From Actinomycetales bacterium (GTDB lineage: Bacteria > Actinomycetota > Actinomycetes > Actinomycetales > Microbacteriaceae): a DNA stretch of 12,503 nucleotides. Shown here piece after piece: positions 1 through 7,730 of this stretch (its first letter is position 1; each line of letters opens with the position of its first letter). The DNA is taken from positions 1-12,503 of the forward strand of contig JAATFJ010000187.1 in the NCBI GenBank assembly GCA_015655255.1, given 5' to 3'. Under the pieces are notes generated by a model. The model had not been told where the DNA came from. It did no database searches and was given only the letters and a program-made list of their open reading frames with translations. The position numbers were made by a program, and so were the translations under genes.

Positions 1-284
1 ACTTCCCCAACAAGCTGCACCAGCAGCTCATCAACGACCCCTTCACGGTGCTGAGCCTTGCCGGCGCCTACGACGTGATCGCCCGCATCTCCGGCGGTGG
101 CCCCTCGGGTCAGGCCGGTGCACTGCGTCTCGGCATCGCCCGTTCCCTCAACGGCATCGACGAGGAGAACAACCGTCCGACCCTCAAGAAGGCCGGATTC
201 CTCTCTCGCGACGCCCGCGTGAAAGAGCGCAAGAAGGCCGGTCTCAAGAAGGCCCGCAAGGCTCCTCAGTACTCGAAGCGCTAA
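1..284 (+). CDS. rpsI: 30S ribosomal protein S9, C-terminal part (5' end outside window)
   Basis: Small-subunit ribosomal protein S9 (uS9). The reading frame is open from the left edge (first full codon at base 3) to TAA at 282-284 and gives about 93 residues, so roughly the first 70 residues of a usual actinobacterial S9 are missing. Family marks are the glycine-rich stretch [13 protein letters not shown], the following LGIARSL, and the basic C-terminal tail ending in QYSKR. In known ribosome structures this tail reaches the P-site tRNA anticodon stem, and the terminal SKR is strongly conserved. In actinobacteria rpsI normally follows rplM, which would lie just left of the window. glmM starts only 14 bases after the stop with no visible promoter between them, so the two are probably co-transcribed. 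The identification is secure. Confidence 0.97.
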   Translation, partial: FPNKLHQQLINDPFTVLSLAGAYDVIARISGGGPSGQAGALRLGIARSLNGIDEENNRPTLKKAGFLSRDARVKERKKAGLKKARKAPQYSKR

Positions 285-298
285 GGTCCGCTGTTCCG

Positions 299-1660
299 AT
301 GCCGCTGTTTGGCACGGACGGTGTGCGGGGACTCGCCAATGGCGTCCTCACCGCCGACCTCGCGCTTTCCCTGGCCCAGGCGACTGCCGTCGTCCTGGGC
401 CAGGGCCGTACCGCAGAAGCCCGCAAGGCCGAGGGCAAGCGGCTCACCGCCGTCATAGCCCGTGACCCGCGCATCTCGGGTGAGTTCCTCGGCGCCGCCG
501 TCGCCGCGGGTCTCGCATCCTCCGGCGTCGACGTCTTCGATGCCGGTGTGATCCCCACCCCGGCGCTTGCCTTCCTCGTGGGGGACCGGGATGCCGATTT
601 CGGCGTCATGGTCTCCGCCTCGCACAACCCCGCGCCGGACAACGGCATCAAGATCTTCGCCCGGGGTGGACGCAAGCTGCCCGACATCGTCGAGCAGCGC
701 ATCGAGGCGCATCTCCGGGAGGGGGAGAAGCTCCAGCCGACGGGTGCGTCCGTCGGTCGGATCAACCGGTTCTCCGATGCCGAGGACCGCTATGTCGTCC
801 ACCTCCTCGGTTCCCTGCCGCACCGCCTGGATGGCCTCCACGTGGTACTCGACTGTGCCAACGGCGCCGCCTCCGGTGTCTCTCCGGAGACGTTCCGGGA
901 TGCCGGGGCGATCGTGACCGTCATGGGCGCCGACCCCGACGGTCTCAACATCAACGACGGCGTCGGGTCGACGCACCTCGATCATCTCGCCGAGGCCGTG
1001 GTCCGGCTGGGCGCGGATGTCGGCATCGCCCACGACGGCGACGCGGACCGTTGCCTTGCCATCGATGCCGCGGGGAACACGATCGACGGCGACCAGATCA
1101 TGGCGATCCTCGCCGTGGCGATGAAGGAGCGCGGCACGCTCGCCGATGACACCCTCGTCGCGACGGTCATCAGCAACCTCGGCCTGCACGTCGCGATGCG
1201 CGAGCACGGCATCACCGTGCGGCAGACCTCCGTGGGTGACCGCTACGTGCTGGAAGACATGAACGCGAACGGCTTCTCGCTGGGCGGGGAGCAGTCCGGG
1301 CACGTCATCATGAGCGAGTTCGCGACGACGGGGGACGGCCTCCTCACAGGACTCCACCTCGTCGCCGAGATGGCGCGGCAGAAGAAGAGCCTCGCAGAGC
1401 TCGCCGCGGTGATGACGATCTACCCGCAGGAGCTCATCAACGTTCGCGGCGTCGACAAGGCGCGTGTGAAGGAAGACGCTGCCATCGTCGATGCCGTGGA
1501 AGCGGTCGAGGCGGAACTCGGGGACTCCGGGCGCGTGCTGCTGCGTGCCTCGGGCACCGAGCCGCTTGTGCGCGTCATGGTGGAGGCCGCCGATGCCGCA
1601 TCCGCGCGGGCGTACGCGGAGAAGCTCGCCGCTGTCGTGCGGGAGTGCCTCGCCCTGTAG
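299..1660 (+). CDS. glmM: Phosphoglucosamine mutase GlmM
   Basis: Converts glucosamine-6-phosphate to glucosamine-1-phosphate, the step after GlmS on the way to UDP-GlcNAc for peptidoglycan. The 453-residue length is normal for GlmM. It is a member of the alpha-D-phosphohexomutase family. The N-terminal GTDGVRG (5-11) is followed by the catalytic phosphoserine loop SASHNP (106-111), where S108 is the expected phosphorylated residue. The metal loop DGDADR is at 246-251, the sugar-binding GEQSGH at 330-335, and the C-terminal phosphate-binding [11 protein letters not shown] at 416-426. All key residues are present. ATG 299 matches the usual [12 protein letters not shown] beginning. Only a weak AAGG lies about 12 bases upstream, and no -10 box is visible between rpsI and glmM, so transcription from the rpsI operon is likely. 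The gene ends convergent with the ppx-like gene across a hairpin-containing gap. Confidence 0.97.
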   Translation: MPLFGTDGVRGLANGVLTADLALSLAQATAVVLGQGRTAEARKAEGKRLTAVIARDPRISGEFLGAAVAAGLASSGVDVFDAGVIPTPALAFLVGDRDADFGVMVSASHNPAPDNGIKIFARGGRKLPDIVEQRIEAHLREGEKLQPTGASVGRINRFSDAEDRYVVHLLGSLPHRLDGLHVVLDCANGAASGVSPETFRDAGAIVTVMGADPDGLNINDGVGSTHLDHLAEAVVRLGADVGIAHDGDADRCLAIDAAGNTIDGDQIMAILAVAMKERGTLADDTLVATVISNLGLHVAMREHGITVRQTSVGDRYVLEDMNANGFSLGGEQSGHVIMSEFATTGDGLLTGLHLVAEMARQKKSLAELAAVMTIYPQELINVRGVDKARVKEDAAIVDAVEAVEAELGDSGRVLLRASGTEPLVRVMVEAADAASARAYAEKLAAVVRECLAL

Positions 1661-1740
1661 CCTGCGCGTTCGGAGGACGTGGTGTTCTGCGGGGCCTCCG
1701 CGCTCCCATACCTGCACTGGGAGTGCTTCCGTGTTGCACT

Positions 1741-1819
1741 CGCGGCATCAGGCAAACACGCCGAATCAGGCAGTTTTCAGCGCTTTTCGCCTGATCTCGC
1801 GTGTCTGCCTGATGCGGCG
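1741..1819. repeat. Nested inverted repeat (long hairpin) in the convergent glmM / ppx gap
   Basis: The outer arms 1745-1761 and 1799-1815 pair at 16 of 17 positions (one A/C mismatch at 1755/1805). Three further pairs lie outside a G/G mismatch (1741-1743 with 1817-1819). In register inside them, after a three-base internal loop, the arms 1765-1771 (ATCAGGC) and 1789-1795 (GCCTGAT) pair perfectly around a 17-base loop with two TTTT runs. ATCAGGC or its complement therefore occurs four times in about 70 bases. A separate 10-bp palindrome (GCGGCGCCGC, 1817-1826) abuts the right end. The element lies between the 3' ends of two converging genes, 80 bases after glmM and 27 bases from the ppx stop. 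No T-tract follows on either strand, so it is not a textbook intrinsic terminator. A REP-like element or a factor-assisted bidirectional terminator is possible. The structure is certain; its role is inferred. Confidence 0.7.
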
Positions 1820-1846
1820 GCGCCGCAGGAGCGGGGTGCAGTCGGA

Positions 1847-2776
1847 TCAGCTCGCGAGCGACTCGATGTAGCGCAGCAGGACGCCCTCGCGGAGCGCCCA
1901 GGGGGAGACCTCAAGCTCTCCGACGTCGAGCGACGTCATCGCGGCGTGCAGGCAGACCGCGGCCGCGACGATCTGGAAGGAGCGGTCGGGCGTGATGCCC
2001 GGCAGCTCCTGCCGGGCGGAGGCCGGGATGCGGGCGAGCCGGGGGATCCACGATCCCAGCGATGCGCGGGGGAGGAGCATGCGTTCGATGCCCGACCAGC
2101 CGGGCACGGGGTAGCCGACGAGTCGAGCGAGGGAACGGATCGCCTTCGACGATCCGACGACGTGATCAGGCCGCGGCAGTGCCGCGAAACGGGGGAGCAC
2201 CGCGTCGAGCGTCGCGGCGGCGTGCACGCGCAGCGCCTCCACATCCCCCTCCCCGGGAGGGTCGTTCGGGAGGAATTCGACGGTCATCCTTCCCGCTCCG
2301 AGCGGCACGGAAGCCGCCGCGGTGGGCAATTCGTCTGCTCCGCCGGCGATCTCCAGCGAACCGCCGCCGATGTCGAGGAGCAGCAATTGCCCCGCCGACC
2401 AGCCGAACCAGCGCCGCACGGCCAGGAAGGTGAGCTCCGCCTCTGTCTCGCCGTCGAGCACTTGCAGCGGCTGTCCAAGCGCCGCCTCGATGCGGGCGAT
2501 GACTGCGGGGCCGTTGCGCGCCTCCCGCACGGCGCTCGTCGCCGTCGCGAGGAGCGCATCGACGTGCTCCCGCTCCGCGACGGCGCGTGCCTGTGCGACC
2601 GCCGTCTCCAGGGCGACGATGCCCTCCTCGGAGATTGCGCCGTCGGCTGTGAGGAACCGCATGAGCCGGACGACGCTGCGCTCGCTCATCGCGGCGAGGG
2701 GTCGGCCGCCGGGCCGGACATCGGCGGCGAGCAGATGCACGGTGTTCGAACCGATGTCGATCACTCCCAGGCGCAC
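1847..2776 (-). CDS. Ppx/GppA family phosphatase (exopolyphosphatase-like)
   Basis: A 309-residue protein of the ASKHA-fold Ppx/GppA family, which hydrolyses polyphosphate chains and/or guanosine pentaphosphate (pppGpp). It resembles the short actinobacterial form typified by Mycobacterium tuberculosis Rv0496, which lacks the extra C-terminal domain of E. coli Ppx. The N-terminal phosphate loop DIGSNT is at 7-12, and the second nucleotide-binding loop DIGGGS at 135-140. The segment GETEAEL (109-115) places E112 where the catalytic Glu of E. coli Ppx lies. The C-terminal SPWALREG (291-298) is typical of the family. The GTG start at 2774-2776 gives the standard MRLGVIDIGSNT beginning. It has no ribosome-binding site but has a -10 box six bases upstream, so the mRNA is probably leaderless. 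It is divergent from coaA. The family is certain; whether the substrate is polyphosphate, pppGpp or both cannot be told from sequence. Confidence 0.93.
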   Translation of the reverse strand: MRLGVIDIGSNTVHLLAADVRPGGRPLAAMSERSVVRLMRFLTADGAISEEGIVALETAVAQARAVAEREHVDALLATATSAVREARNGPAVIARIEAALGQPLQVLDGETEAELTFLAVRRWFGWSAGQLLLLDIGGGSLEIAGGADELPTAAASVPLGAGRMTVEFLPNDPPGEGDVEALRVHAAATLDAVLPRFAALPRPDHVVGSSKAIRSLARLVGYPVPGWSGIERMLLPRASLGSWIPRLARIPASARQELPGITPDRSFQIVAAAVCLHAAMTSLDVGELEVSPWALREGVLLRYIESLAS

Positions 2777-2782
2777 GACGAA

Positions 2783-2788
2783 AGACTA
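2783..2788 (-). promoter_or_regulatory. -10 box for leaderless ppx-family mRNA
   Basis: On the minus strand TAGTCT (2788 down to 2783) fits the TAnnnT -10 pattern and is followed after exactly six bases (TTCGTC) by the GTG start at 2776. A transcript from this box would begin at or next to the first base of the start codon. No Shine-Dalgarno sequence is present. No clear -35 hexamer is seen. The initiation site is inferred from spacing. Confidence 0.6.
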
Positions 2789-2837
2789 CTGGGTGCGCGG
2801 CGAGCCCACGGACATCCCCCTGAGTCTCCCGCCCCAT

Positions 2838-2843
2838 TACGAT
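2838..2843 (+). promoter_or_regulatory. -10 box for leaderless coaA mRNA
   Basis: TACGAT fits TAnnnT and is followed after seven bases (GGATCCC) by GTG at 2851, the spacing expected for transcription starting on the G of the start codon. The in-frame ATG at 2842 lies inside this box, so it would not be in the transcript. No -35 hexamer or ribosome-binding site is evident. It shares the 74-bp spacer between coaA and the divergent ppx-like gene. Confidence 0.6.
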
Positions 2844-2850
2844 GGATCCC

Positions 2851-3792
2851 GTGACTGCCCACGCCGCGAAGCCGCTGTCCCCCTACCGGGTCATCGAACG
2901 TGCGGAGTGGGCGAGACTCGCCGCCGATCTCGACCAGCCGCTCTCCGAGACGGAGGTCGTCGGCATCCGCGGGATCGGCGACATGCTCGATCTCGCAGAG
3001 GTGCGGGAGGTCTACCTGCCGCTCAGTCGCCTGCTGAGCCTCTACGTGACCTCCACGAAACAGCTCGGCGCCGCGACGAGCACCTTCCTCCAGGAGGAGG
3101 ACTCCACGACGCCCTTCGTCATTGCCGTGGCAGGGTCCGTCGCCGTCGGCAAGTCGACGATCGCGCGCCTCCTGCGCGAGCTCGTGAGCCGCTGGCCGGG
3201 AACGCCGCGCGTCGAGCTCGTGACGACCGACGGCTTCCTCTATCCCAACAGCGAGCTGGAGCGCCGAGGTCTCATGGACCGCAAGGGCTTCCCCGAGTCC
3301 TACGACCGGCGCGCTCTCATCCGCTTCCTCACCGAGGTGAAGTCCGGGGCCGAGGAGGTGCGCGCGCCGTTCTACTCGCACATGCGGTACGACATCGTCC
3401 CCGATGCGCACGTCGTCGTGCGCCGCCCCGATGTCGTCATCGTCGATGGGCTCAACGTCCTGCAGCCGCCGCCGGCCCCCAACGACGTCGCGGTGAGCGA
3501 CCTCTTCGACTTCTCGATCTTCGTCGACGCGGACACCGCGGACATCGAGCGCTGGTACGTCGATCGCTTCCTCGCCCTGCGCCAGGGGGCGTTCAGCAAC
3601 CCCTCCTCCTACTTCAACGTCTTCGCGCACCTCACGGATGCGGAGGCGGAGCAGACGGCCCTCGGCTACTGGAATGACATCAACATGCCGAACCTCGTCG
3701 ACAACGTGCTGCCGACGAAGCACCGCGCGACGCTCGTGCTCAACAAGAGCGTCGATCACAGCGTGAAGAGCGTGCAGCTGCGCAAGCTCTGA
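2851..3792 (+). CDS. coaA: Type I pantothenate kinase CoaA
   Basis: Phosphorylates pantothenate with ATP, the first and usually rate-controlling step of coenzyme A synthesis in the cytoplasm. Numbering is from GTG 2851 (313 residues, normal for prokaryotic type I kinases). The P-loop GSVAVGKS is at 95-102. The [10 protein letters not shown] segment follows, with D127 as the expected catalytic or metal residue. The substrate region [13 protein letters not shown] lies at about 144-156, GLNVLQ at 200-205, and the protein ends in LRKL as mycobacterial CoaA does. An ATG nine bases upstream (2842) would add three residues. I prefer GTG 2851 because a -10 box overlaps that ATG and because the N-terminus then matches the mycobacterial enzyme in length. 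It is divergent from the ppx-like gene, and glmS follows after 63 bases with its own promoter. Confidence 0.95.
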   Translation: MTAHAAKPLSPYRVIERAEWARLAADLDQPLSETEVVGIRGIGDMLDLAEVREVYLPLSRLLSLYVTSTKQLGAATSTFLQEEDSTTPFVIAVAGSVAVGKSTIARLLRELVSRWPGTPRVELVTTDGFLYPNSELERRGLMDRKGFPESYDRRALIRFLTEVKSGAEEVRAPFYSHMRYDIVPDAHVVVRRPDVVIVDGLNVLQPPPAPNDVAVSDLFDFSIFVDADTADIERWYVDRFLALRQGAFSNPSSYFNVFAHLTDAEAEQTALGYWNDINMPNLVDNVLPTKHRATLVLNKSVDHSVKSVQLRKL

Positions 3793-3806
3793 GCGATCGA
3801 CACGGA

Positions 3807-3839
3807 GCGGTTAGGTAAAAACCCCTTCCAAAAAACCGC
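3807..3839. repeat. Inverted repeat with A-tracts overlapping the glmS promoter
   Basis: GCGGTT (3807-3812) and AACCGC (3834-3839) are perfect inverted repeats around 21 bases that include two A-runs (3817-3821 and 3830-3835), strikingly A-rich for this GC-rich region. The right arm ends three bases before the glmS -10 box, so the element covers the expected -35 and spacer region. It could be an operator, or a weak hairpin after coaA. There is no T-tract on the + strand to make it an intrinsic terminator. The repeat is seen directly; its role is inferred. Confidence 0.4.
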
Positions 3840-3842
3840 GCC

Positions 3843-3848
3843 TACGCT
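3843..3848 (+). promoter_or_regulatory. -10 box for leaderless glmS mRNA
   Basis: TACGCT fits TAnnnT and lies seven bases (GGAAGCC) before ATG 3856. The GGAAG in between is only two bases from the ATG, too close to act as a normal ribosome-binding site, so a leaderless transcript is the better reading. No good -35 hexamer is seen. A-rich sequence fills that position instead. Confidence 0.6.
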
Positions 3849-3855
3849 GGAAGCC

Positions 3856-5703
3856 ATGTGTGGAATCGTCGGTTACGTGGGGCCCCGCCCCAGCCAGGAC
3901 ATCCTTCTCTCCGGCCTTGCAAGGCTGGAATACCGCGGATACGACTCCGCAGGAATCGCCGTCATCGATGAGCGCGGCACCCTCGGGATGCGCAAGAAAG
4001 CCGGCAAGCTCAGTGCCCTGCGAGGCTCCCTCGCGGATGCGCCCCTTCCCGACGGAACGACGGGTATCGGACATACCCGCTGGGCGACCCACGGTGGCCC
4101 CACGGACGTCAACGCACACCCCCCCCTCGCCGATGACGACAAGCTCGCGCTCATCCACAACGGCATCATCGAGAACTTCGCCGTCCTCCGCGACGAGCTC
4201 GCCGCCGAGGGAGTGAGCTTCCGCAGCGAGACCGACACCGAGGTCGCCGCGGCCCTCCTCGGTCGCGAGTACCGGGCGAACGGCGGAGACCTCGTCGCGG
4301 CCTTCCGCATCGTGGTGAACCGCCTGGAGGGTGCCTTCACGCTCCTCGCCATGCACCAGGATCATCCCGGACTCGTCGTCGGCGCCCGTCGCAACTCCCC
4401 CCTCGTCATCGGTCTCGGCAAGGGCGAGAACTTCCTCGGCTCCGACGTCGCCGCCTTCGTCGAGCACACCCGCAAGGCGCTCGCGATCGGGCAGGACCAG
4501 ATCGTCGCGATCACCCCCGGAACCGTGACGGTGACGGACTTCGAGGGCAACACCGTCGAGCCCGAGCCCTTCGAGGTCTCCTGGAACGCTGATGCGGCGG
4601 AGAAGGGCGGCTGGGCGAGCTTCATGGCCAAGGAGGTCGCTGAGCAGCCCGAGGCCATTGCCAACACCATCCGCGGTCGCATCCACGACGGCTCCGTCGT
4701 CATTCCCGAGCTCGACGGGCTCGACGAGCTCTTCCTCGGCATCGATCGCATCATCGTCACGGCGTGCGGCACGGCCTACTACTCGGCCCTCGTCGGGAAG
4801 TACGCGATTGAGCAGTGGGCGCGCATCCCTGTCGACGTCGAGTTCGCGCACGAATTCCGCTACCGCGATCCGGTCATCGGCGCGAAGACGCTCATCGTCT
4901 CCATCAGCCAGTCCGGCGAGACCATGGACACTCTCATGGCCGTGAAGTACGCGCGCGAGCACGGGGCGAAGACCCTCTCCATCTGCAACACCCAGGGGGC
5001 GACTATTCCGCGCGAGTCCGATGCCGTCGTCTACACCCACGCGGGGCCGGAGGTCGCGGTCGCCTCGACCAAGGCCTTCTCCGCGCAGATCACGGCGCTG
5101 CTCCTGCTCGGGCTGCACATGGGGCGCGTGCGCGGCACGCTGGGTGACACCTCAGCGGAGATGGCCGAGCTCGCCGCGCTGCCGGAGAAGATCGCCGCCG
5201 TGCTCTCCGGGGAGACGGAGCACGTCACGCAGCTCGCGAGCTGGATGGCGGACACCCGTTCCGTGCTCTTCCTCGGCCGTCACGTCGGCTACCCGATCGC
5301 CCTCGAAGGAGCACTCAAGCTCAAGGAGATCTCCTACATCCACGCGGAGGGCTTCGCCGCGGGTGAACTCAAGCACGGGCCCATCGCGCTCATCGAGCCG
5401 GGCCAGCCCGTGTTCGTCATCGTGCCGTCCCCACGGCACTCCTCGCTGCTGCACGCCAAGGTCGTCTCCAACATCCAGGAGATCCGCGCCCGCGGCGCCC
5501 GCGTCATCGTCGTGGCGGAGGAGGGTGACGCCGCCGTACTGCCCTACGCCGACGAGGTCATCCACATCCCCCTCGCGGCCCCGCTCTTCGAGCCCGTGCT
5601 CGCCGTCGTCCCGCTGCAGATCTTCGCCATGGCGCTCGCGACGGCCAAGGGTCTCGACGTGGACCAGCCGCGCAACCTCGCCAAGTCCGTCACCGTCGAG
5701 TAA
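3856..5703 (+). CDS. glmS: Glutamine--fructose-6-phosphate aminotransferase GlmS
   Basis: Makes glucosamine-6-phosphate from fructose-6-phosphate and glutamine, the committed step to UDP-GlcNAc, and feeds GlmM encoded upstream. The 615 residues are typical. The N-terminal class II glutaminase domain starts MCGIVGYVG, with Cys2 becoming the nucleophile after Met removal. It contains EYRGYDSAG (25-33), HTRWATHG (73-80) and HNGIIEN (101-107). Two SIS sugar-isomerase domains follow. The first has TACGTAYYSA near 301-310 and SQSGET at 351-356. The second has GYPIALEGALKLKEISYIHAE starting near 478. The C-terminus AKSVTVE carries the Lys (K610, counting Met) that forms the Schiff base with fructose-6-phosphate in E. 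coli. All key residues are present. The promoter is immediately upstream with no leader, so no glmS ribozyme of the Firmicutes type can precede it. Confidence 0.98.
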   Translation: MCGIVGYVGPRPSQDILLSGLARLEYRGYDSAGIAVIDERGTLGMRKKAGKLSALRGSLADAPLPDGTTGIGHTRWATHGGPTDVNAHPPLADDDKLALIHNGIIENFAVLRDELAAEGVSFRSETDTEVAAALLGREYRANGGDLVAAFRIVVNRLEGAFTLLAMHQDHPGLVVGARRNSPLVIGLGKGENFLGSDVAAFVEHTRKALAIGQDQIVAITPGTVTVTDFEGNTVEPEPFEVSWNADAAEKGGWASFMAKEVAEQPEAIANTIRGRIHDGSVVIPELDGLDELFLGIDRIIVTACGTAYYSALVGKYAIEQWARIPVDVEFAHEFRYRDPVIGAKTLIVSISQSGETMDTLMAVKYAREHGAKTLSICNTQGATIPRESDAVVYTHAGPEVAVASTKAFSAQITALLLLGLHMGRVRGTLGDTSAEMAELAALPEKIAAVLSGETEHVTQLASWMADTRSVLFLGRHVGYPIALEGALKLKEISYIHAEGFAAGELKHGPIALIEPGQPVFVIVPSPRHSSLLHAKVVSNIQEIRARGARVIVVAEEGDAAVLPYADEVIHIPLAAPLFEPVLAVVPLQIFAMALATAKGLDVDQPRNLAKSVTVE

Positions 5704-5721
5704 GGCCGCATCCCCGGCGAG

Positions 5722-5727
5722 TAGGCT
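5722..5727 (+). promoter_or_regulatory. -10 box for leaderless acpS mRNA
   Basis: TAGGCT fits TAnnnT and is followed after seven bases (GGGACGG) by GTG 5735. The whole promoter core lies in the 31-bp gap after glmS. No -35 hexamer is recognisable. acpS could also be reached by read-through from glmS, since no terminator is visible between them. Confidence 0.6.
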
Positions 5728-5734
5728 GGGACGG

Positions 5735-6094
5735 GTGATCATCGGGACCGGCATCGACCTCGTCGACATCCCACGCTTCGAGAAGACGCTGGAGCGGACG
5801 CCGCGCCTCCGCGAACGCCTCTTCTCGCCGGCGGAGCGGACACTGCGCCTCTCCTCCCTCGCGGCCCGCTACGCCGCGAAGGAAGCGCTCATCAAGGCCC
5901 TGGGTGGCTCTGACGGCGTGTACTGGACCGATATCGAGATCGCCTCGGAGACATCAGGGCGCCCGCTCTTCGTGCTCTCCGGAACGACCGCCGCGGTCGT
6001 CGCCGAGCGCGGGATCACGACCCTCCACCTCACCCTCACGCACGACGCAGGCCTCGCCGCCGCGTTCGTCGTCGCCGAAGGAGAACCCCTGTGA
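5735..6094 (+). CDS. acpS: Holo-[acyl-carrier-protein] synthase AcpS
   Basis: Transfers the 4'-phosphopantetheine arm from CoA to a serine of acyl carrier protein, turning on fatty-acid synthesis. The 119 residues fit the short bacterial AcpS (group I phosphopantetheinyl transferase) form. The N-terminal IGTGIDLVDIPRF carries the Mg-binding D8. The second signature ARYAAKEALIKALG (44-57) carries E50 and K54. A THD segment (102-104) is typical of the C-terminal part. GTG 5735 gives the expected MIIGTGIDLV beginning and sits seven bases after a -10 box with no ribosome-binding site. Its stop overlaps the alr start (GTGA, 6091-6094), so acpS and alr are translationally coupled. With coaA two genes upstream, the region contains both the first enzyme of CoA synthesis and a main user of CoA. 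Confidence 0.96.
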   Translation: MIIGTGIDLVDIPRFEKTLERTPRLRERLFSPAERTLRLSSLAARYAAKEALIKALGGSDGVYWTDIEIASETSGRPLFVLSGTTAAVVAERGITTLHLTLTHDAGLAAAFVVAEGEPL

Positions 6095-7197
6095 GCCACC
6101 CGTTCCGCGAAGCGACCATCGACATGGGCGCGATCGCCGACAACGTCCGCCATCTGAAGAAGCTCACCGGCGTCGAGATCATCGGCATCGTCAAGGCGAA
6201 CGCCTACGGCCACGGCGCCGCGTCTGCGGCCGTCGCCGCCCTCGCCGGAGGGGCGACGCGATTGGGCGTCGTCACGGTCGAGGAAGCCCTGGACCTGCGA
6301 CGGCAGGGCGTGCGCGCCCCGCTGCTGTGCTGGCTGCATGCCCCGGGACAGCGCTTCGACGAGGCCGCCGCGGCGGATATCGAGATCGGTGTGTCCTCCT
6401 TCGACCAGCTGCAGGCCGCCGCGGACGCCGCGGGCGTCGACCGCCCCGTCGGCGTGCATCTCAAGCTGGAGACGGGGCTCTCCCGCAACGGCATCGCCCC
6501 CGAGGAATGGGGACGCGTCGTCGCCGAGGCCGCGCGGCTGGAGCGCATCGGACGCCTCCGCATCGTCGGGATCTTCAGCCATCTCTCCAACACCTCGGCG
6601 GCGGAGGACCTCGCGGCCCTCGCCGTGTTCGAGGAGGGTGTCGCCGCGGCTGCGCAGGTGGGCATCCACCCCGAGATCCGCCATCTCGCCGCTACCGGCG
6701 CTGCGATCGACCTCCCGCAGACGCGCCTCGACGCCGTCCGCATCGGCATCGGGATGTACGGGCTCTCGCCGTTCGAGGACCGTTCCTCCGCGCAGCTCGG
6801 CCTGCAGCCCGCCATGACGCTGCGCGCCGGGATCGCCGCCGTGCGCCGCGTTCCTGCGGACACGGGCGTCTCCTACGGCTACACCTATCGCACGGAGAAG
6901 GAGACGACGCTCGTGCTCATCCCGCTCGGCTACGCGGATGGGATCCCGCGGCAGGCTTCGAACCGCGGGCCGGTCGTCATCGGCGGCCGGCGTTTCACCG
7001 TCGCGGGGCGCGTGGCGATGGACCAGTTCGTCGTCGACGTGGGCGATCTGCCCGTCGCCGTGGGCGACGAGGCGGTCCTCTTCGGTGATCCGACGATCGG
7101 GCAGCCCTCAGCGACGGAATGGGCGGATGCCGTCGGCACGATCAACTACGAGATCGTCACCCGTATCGGCCCGCGCGTTCCCCGGCGTCACGCATGA
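6091..7197 (+). CDS. alr: Alanine racemase Alr
   Basis: PLP-dependent racemase that makes D-alanine for peptidoglycan. The 368 residues are normal. The fold-type III barrel begins REATIDMGAIADNV. KANAYGHG holds K35, the lysine that binds PLP. RIGIGMYG (217-224) holds the Arg expected to contact the PLP ring nitrogen, and SYGYTYRT holds Y262, the second catalytic base. PLGYADGIPR (278-287) and VAMDQFVVD (308-316) are conserved C-terminal domain motifs. The start is GTG 6091, four bases overlapping acpS, and is preceded by a strong ribosome-binding site GAAGGAGA (6077-6084) six bases away. This contrasts with the leaderless acpS start and fits an internal gene of a polycistronic mRNA. The stop overlaps the tsaE ATG (ATGA, 7194-7197). 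Confidence 0.97.
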   Translation: MSHPFREATIDMGAIADNVRHLKKLTGVEIIGIVKANAYGHGAASAAVAALAGGATRLGVVTVEEALDLRRQGVRAPLLCWLHAPGQRFDEAAAADIEIGVSSFDQLQAAADAAGVDRPVGVHLKLETGLSRNGIAPEEWGRVVAEAARLERIGRLRIVGIFSHLSNTSAAEDLAALAVFEEGVAAAAQVGIHPEIRHLAATGAAIDLPQTRLDAVRIGIGMYGLSPFEDRSSAQLGLQPAMTLRAGIAAVRRVPADTGVSYGYTYRTEKETTLVLIPLGYADGIPRQASNRGPVVIGGRRFTVAGRVAMDQFVVDVGDLPVAVGDEAVLFGDPTIGQPSATEWADAVGTINYEIVTRIGPRVPRRHA

Positions 7198-7667
7198 CCC
7201 TCGACGATGCCTTGCTCGGGCGAAGGGAGATCGCGACCTCCGCGGAGATGGAGGAGCTGGGGCGACGAATCGGAACGGACCTCGGGGCCGGTGATGTGCT
7301 CGTCCTCACGGGCCCTCTGGGCGCGGGGAAGACGACCTTCACGCGCGGGCTCGCGGAGGGCCTGGGCGTGCGCGGTCCCGTGCAGAGCCCGACCTTCGTC
7401 ATCGCGCGTACGCATCCCTCGCTGACCGGGCGCGCGCCGCTCGTGCATGTGGACGCCTACCGCCTCGCCTCCGCCGCAGAGCTCGACGACCTCGGCCTCG
7501 ACCTGGAACGCTCCGTCGTCGTCATCGAATGGGGCAGGGAGTTCGCGAGCGCGATTGCCGAGGGCTGGTGGGAGCTGGAGATCGAACGGCCCCTCGGCGG
7601 GGGAGCGGATGCGGAGGACCTCGACGGCGATGCCCCGCGCATCGTCACGATCCGCCGCGAGGGCTGA
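7194..7667 (+). CDS. tsaE: tRNA t6A modification ATPase TsaE
   Basis: ATPase (YjeE family) that works with TsaB and TsaD to place threonylcarbamoyl on A37 of ANN-decoding tRNAs (t6A). The 157 residues are typical. The P-loop GPLGAGKTT is at 40-48. The SPTFVI segment at 65-70 follows as in all TsaE. HVDAYR (85-90) and VVIEWG (109-114) carry the conserved acidic residues of the active site. ATG 7194 overlaps the alr stop by four bases. No strong ribosome-binding site precedes it, so translation probably depends on coupling to alr. An in-frame upstream start at 7119 would lie inside alr and add a non-homologous N-terminus, so it was not used. A 69-bp gap containing a promoter separates it from tsaB. 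Confidence 0.95.
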   Translation: MTLDDALLGRREIATSAEMEELGRRIGTDLGAGDVLVLTGPLGAGKTTFTRGLAEGLGVRGPVQSPTFVIARTHPSLTGRAPLVHVDAYRLASAAELDDLGLDLERSVVVIEWGREFASAIAEGWWELEIERPLGGGADAEDLDGDAPRIVTIRREG

Positions 7668-7724
7668 GCCCCGGCCACGCCGCGCTTCGGCCGCCGCTCC
7701 AACCATCCGCGGAGGAAGGGCTAC

Positions 7725-7730
7725 TACCCT
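7725..7730 (+). promoter_or_regulatory. -10 box for leaderless tsaB-rimI-tsaD mRNA
   Basis: TACCCT fits TAnnnT and is followed after six bases (GTAAGG) by GTG 7737. It sits in the only sizeable gap (69 bp) of the alr-to-tsaD run. A strong purine stretch GGAGGAAGGG at 7711-7720 looks like a ribosome-binding site, but its end is 16 bases from the GTG, which is too far. This supports transcription starting at the start codon. No clear -35 is visible. Confidence 0.55.

Noticed and set aside
281..1717. A 478-codon open frame antisense to glmM, and similarly long antisense or out-of-frame ORFs over coaA, glmS, alr and tsaD
   Set aside because: Very GC-rich coding DNA keeps stop codons out of other frames. 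These translations are Arg/His/Ala/Asp-rich, show no domain motif, and lie over genes with intact catalytic motifs.
1714..1740. Small hairpin GCACT-GGG-AGTGC, with a competing GCACT at 1736-1740, as a glmM terminator
   Set aside because: The stem is only five pairs with no T-tract. The much larger nested palindrome next to it is the better candidate for any 3'-end function.
3793..3855. Possible glmS ribozyme or other riboswitch before glmS
   Set aside because: Only 63 bases separate coaA and glmS and the -10 box is seven bases from the ATG, so there is no room for a leader RNA.
7711..7720. GGAGGAAGGG as the ribosome-binding site of tsaB
   Set aside because: It ends 16 bases before the GTG, beyond functional spacing, with a -10 box in between. 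It would not be in the transcript if that promoter is used.
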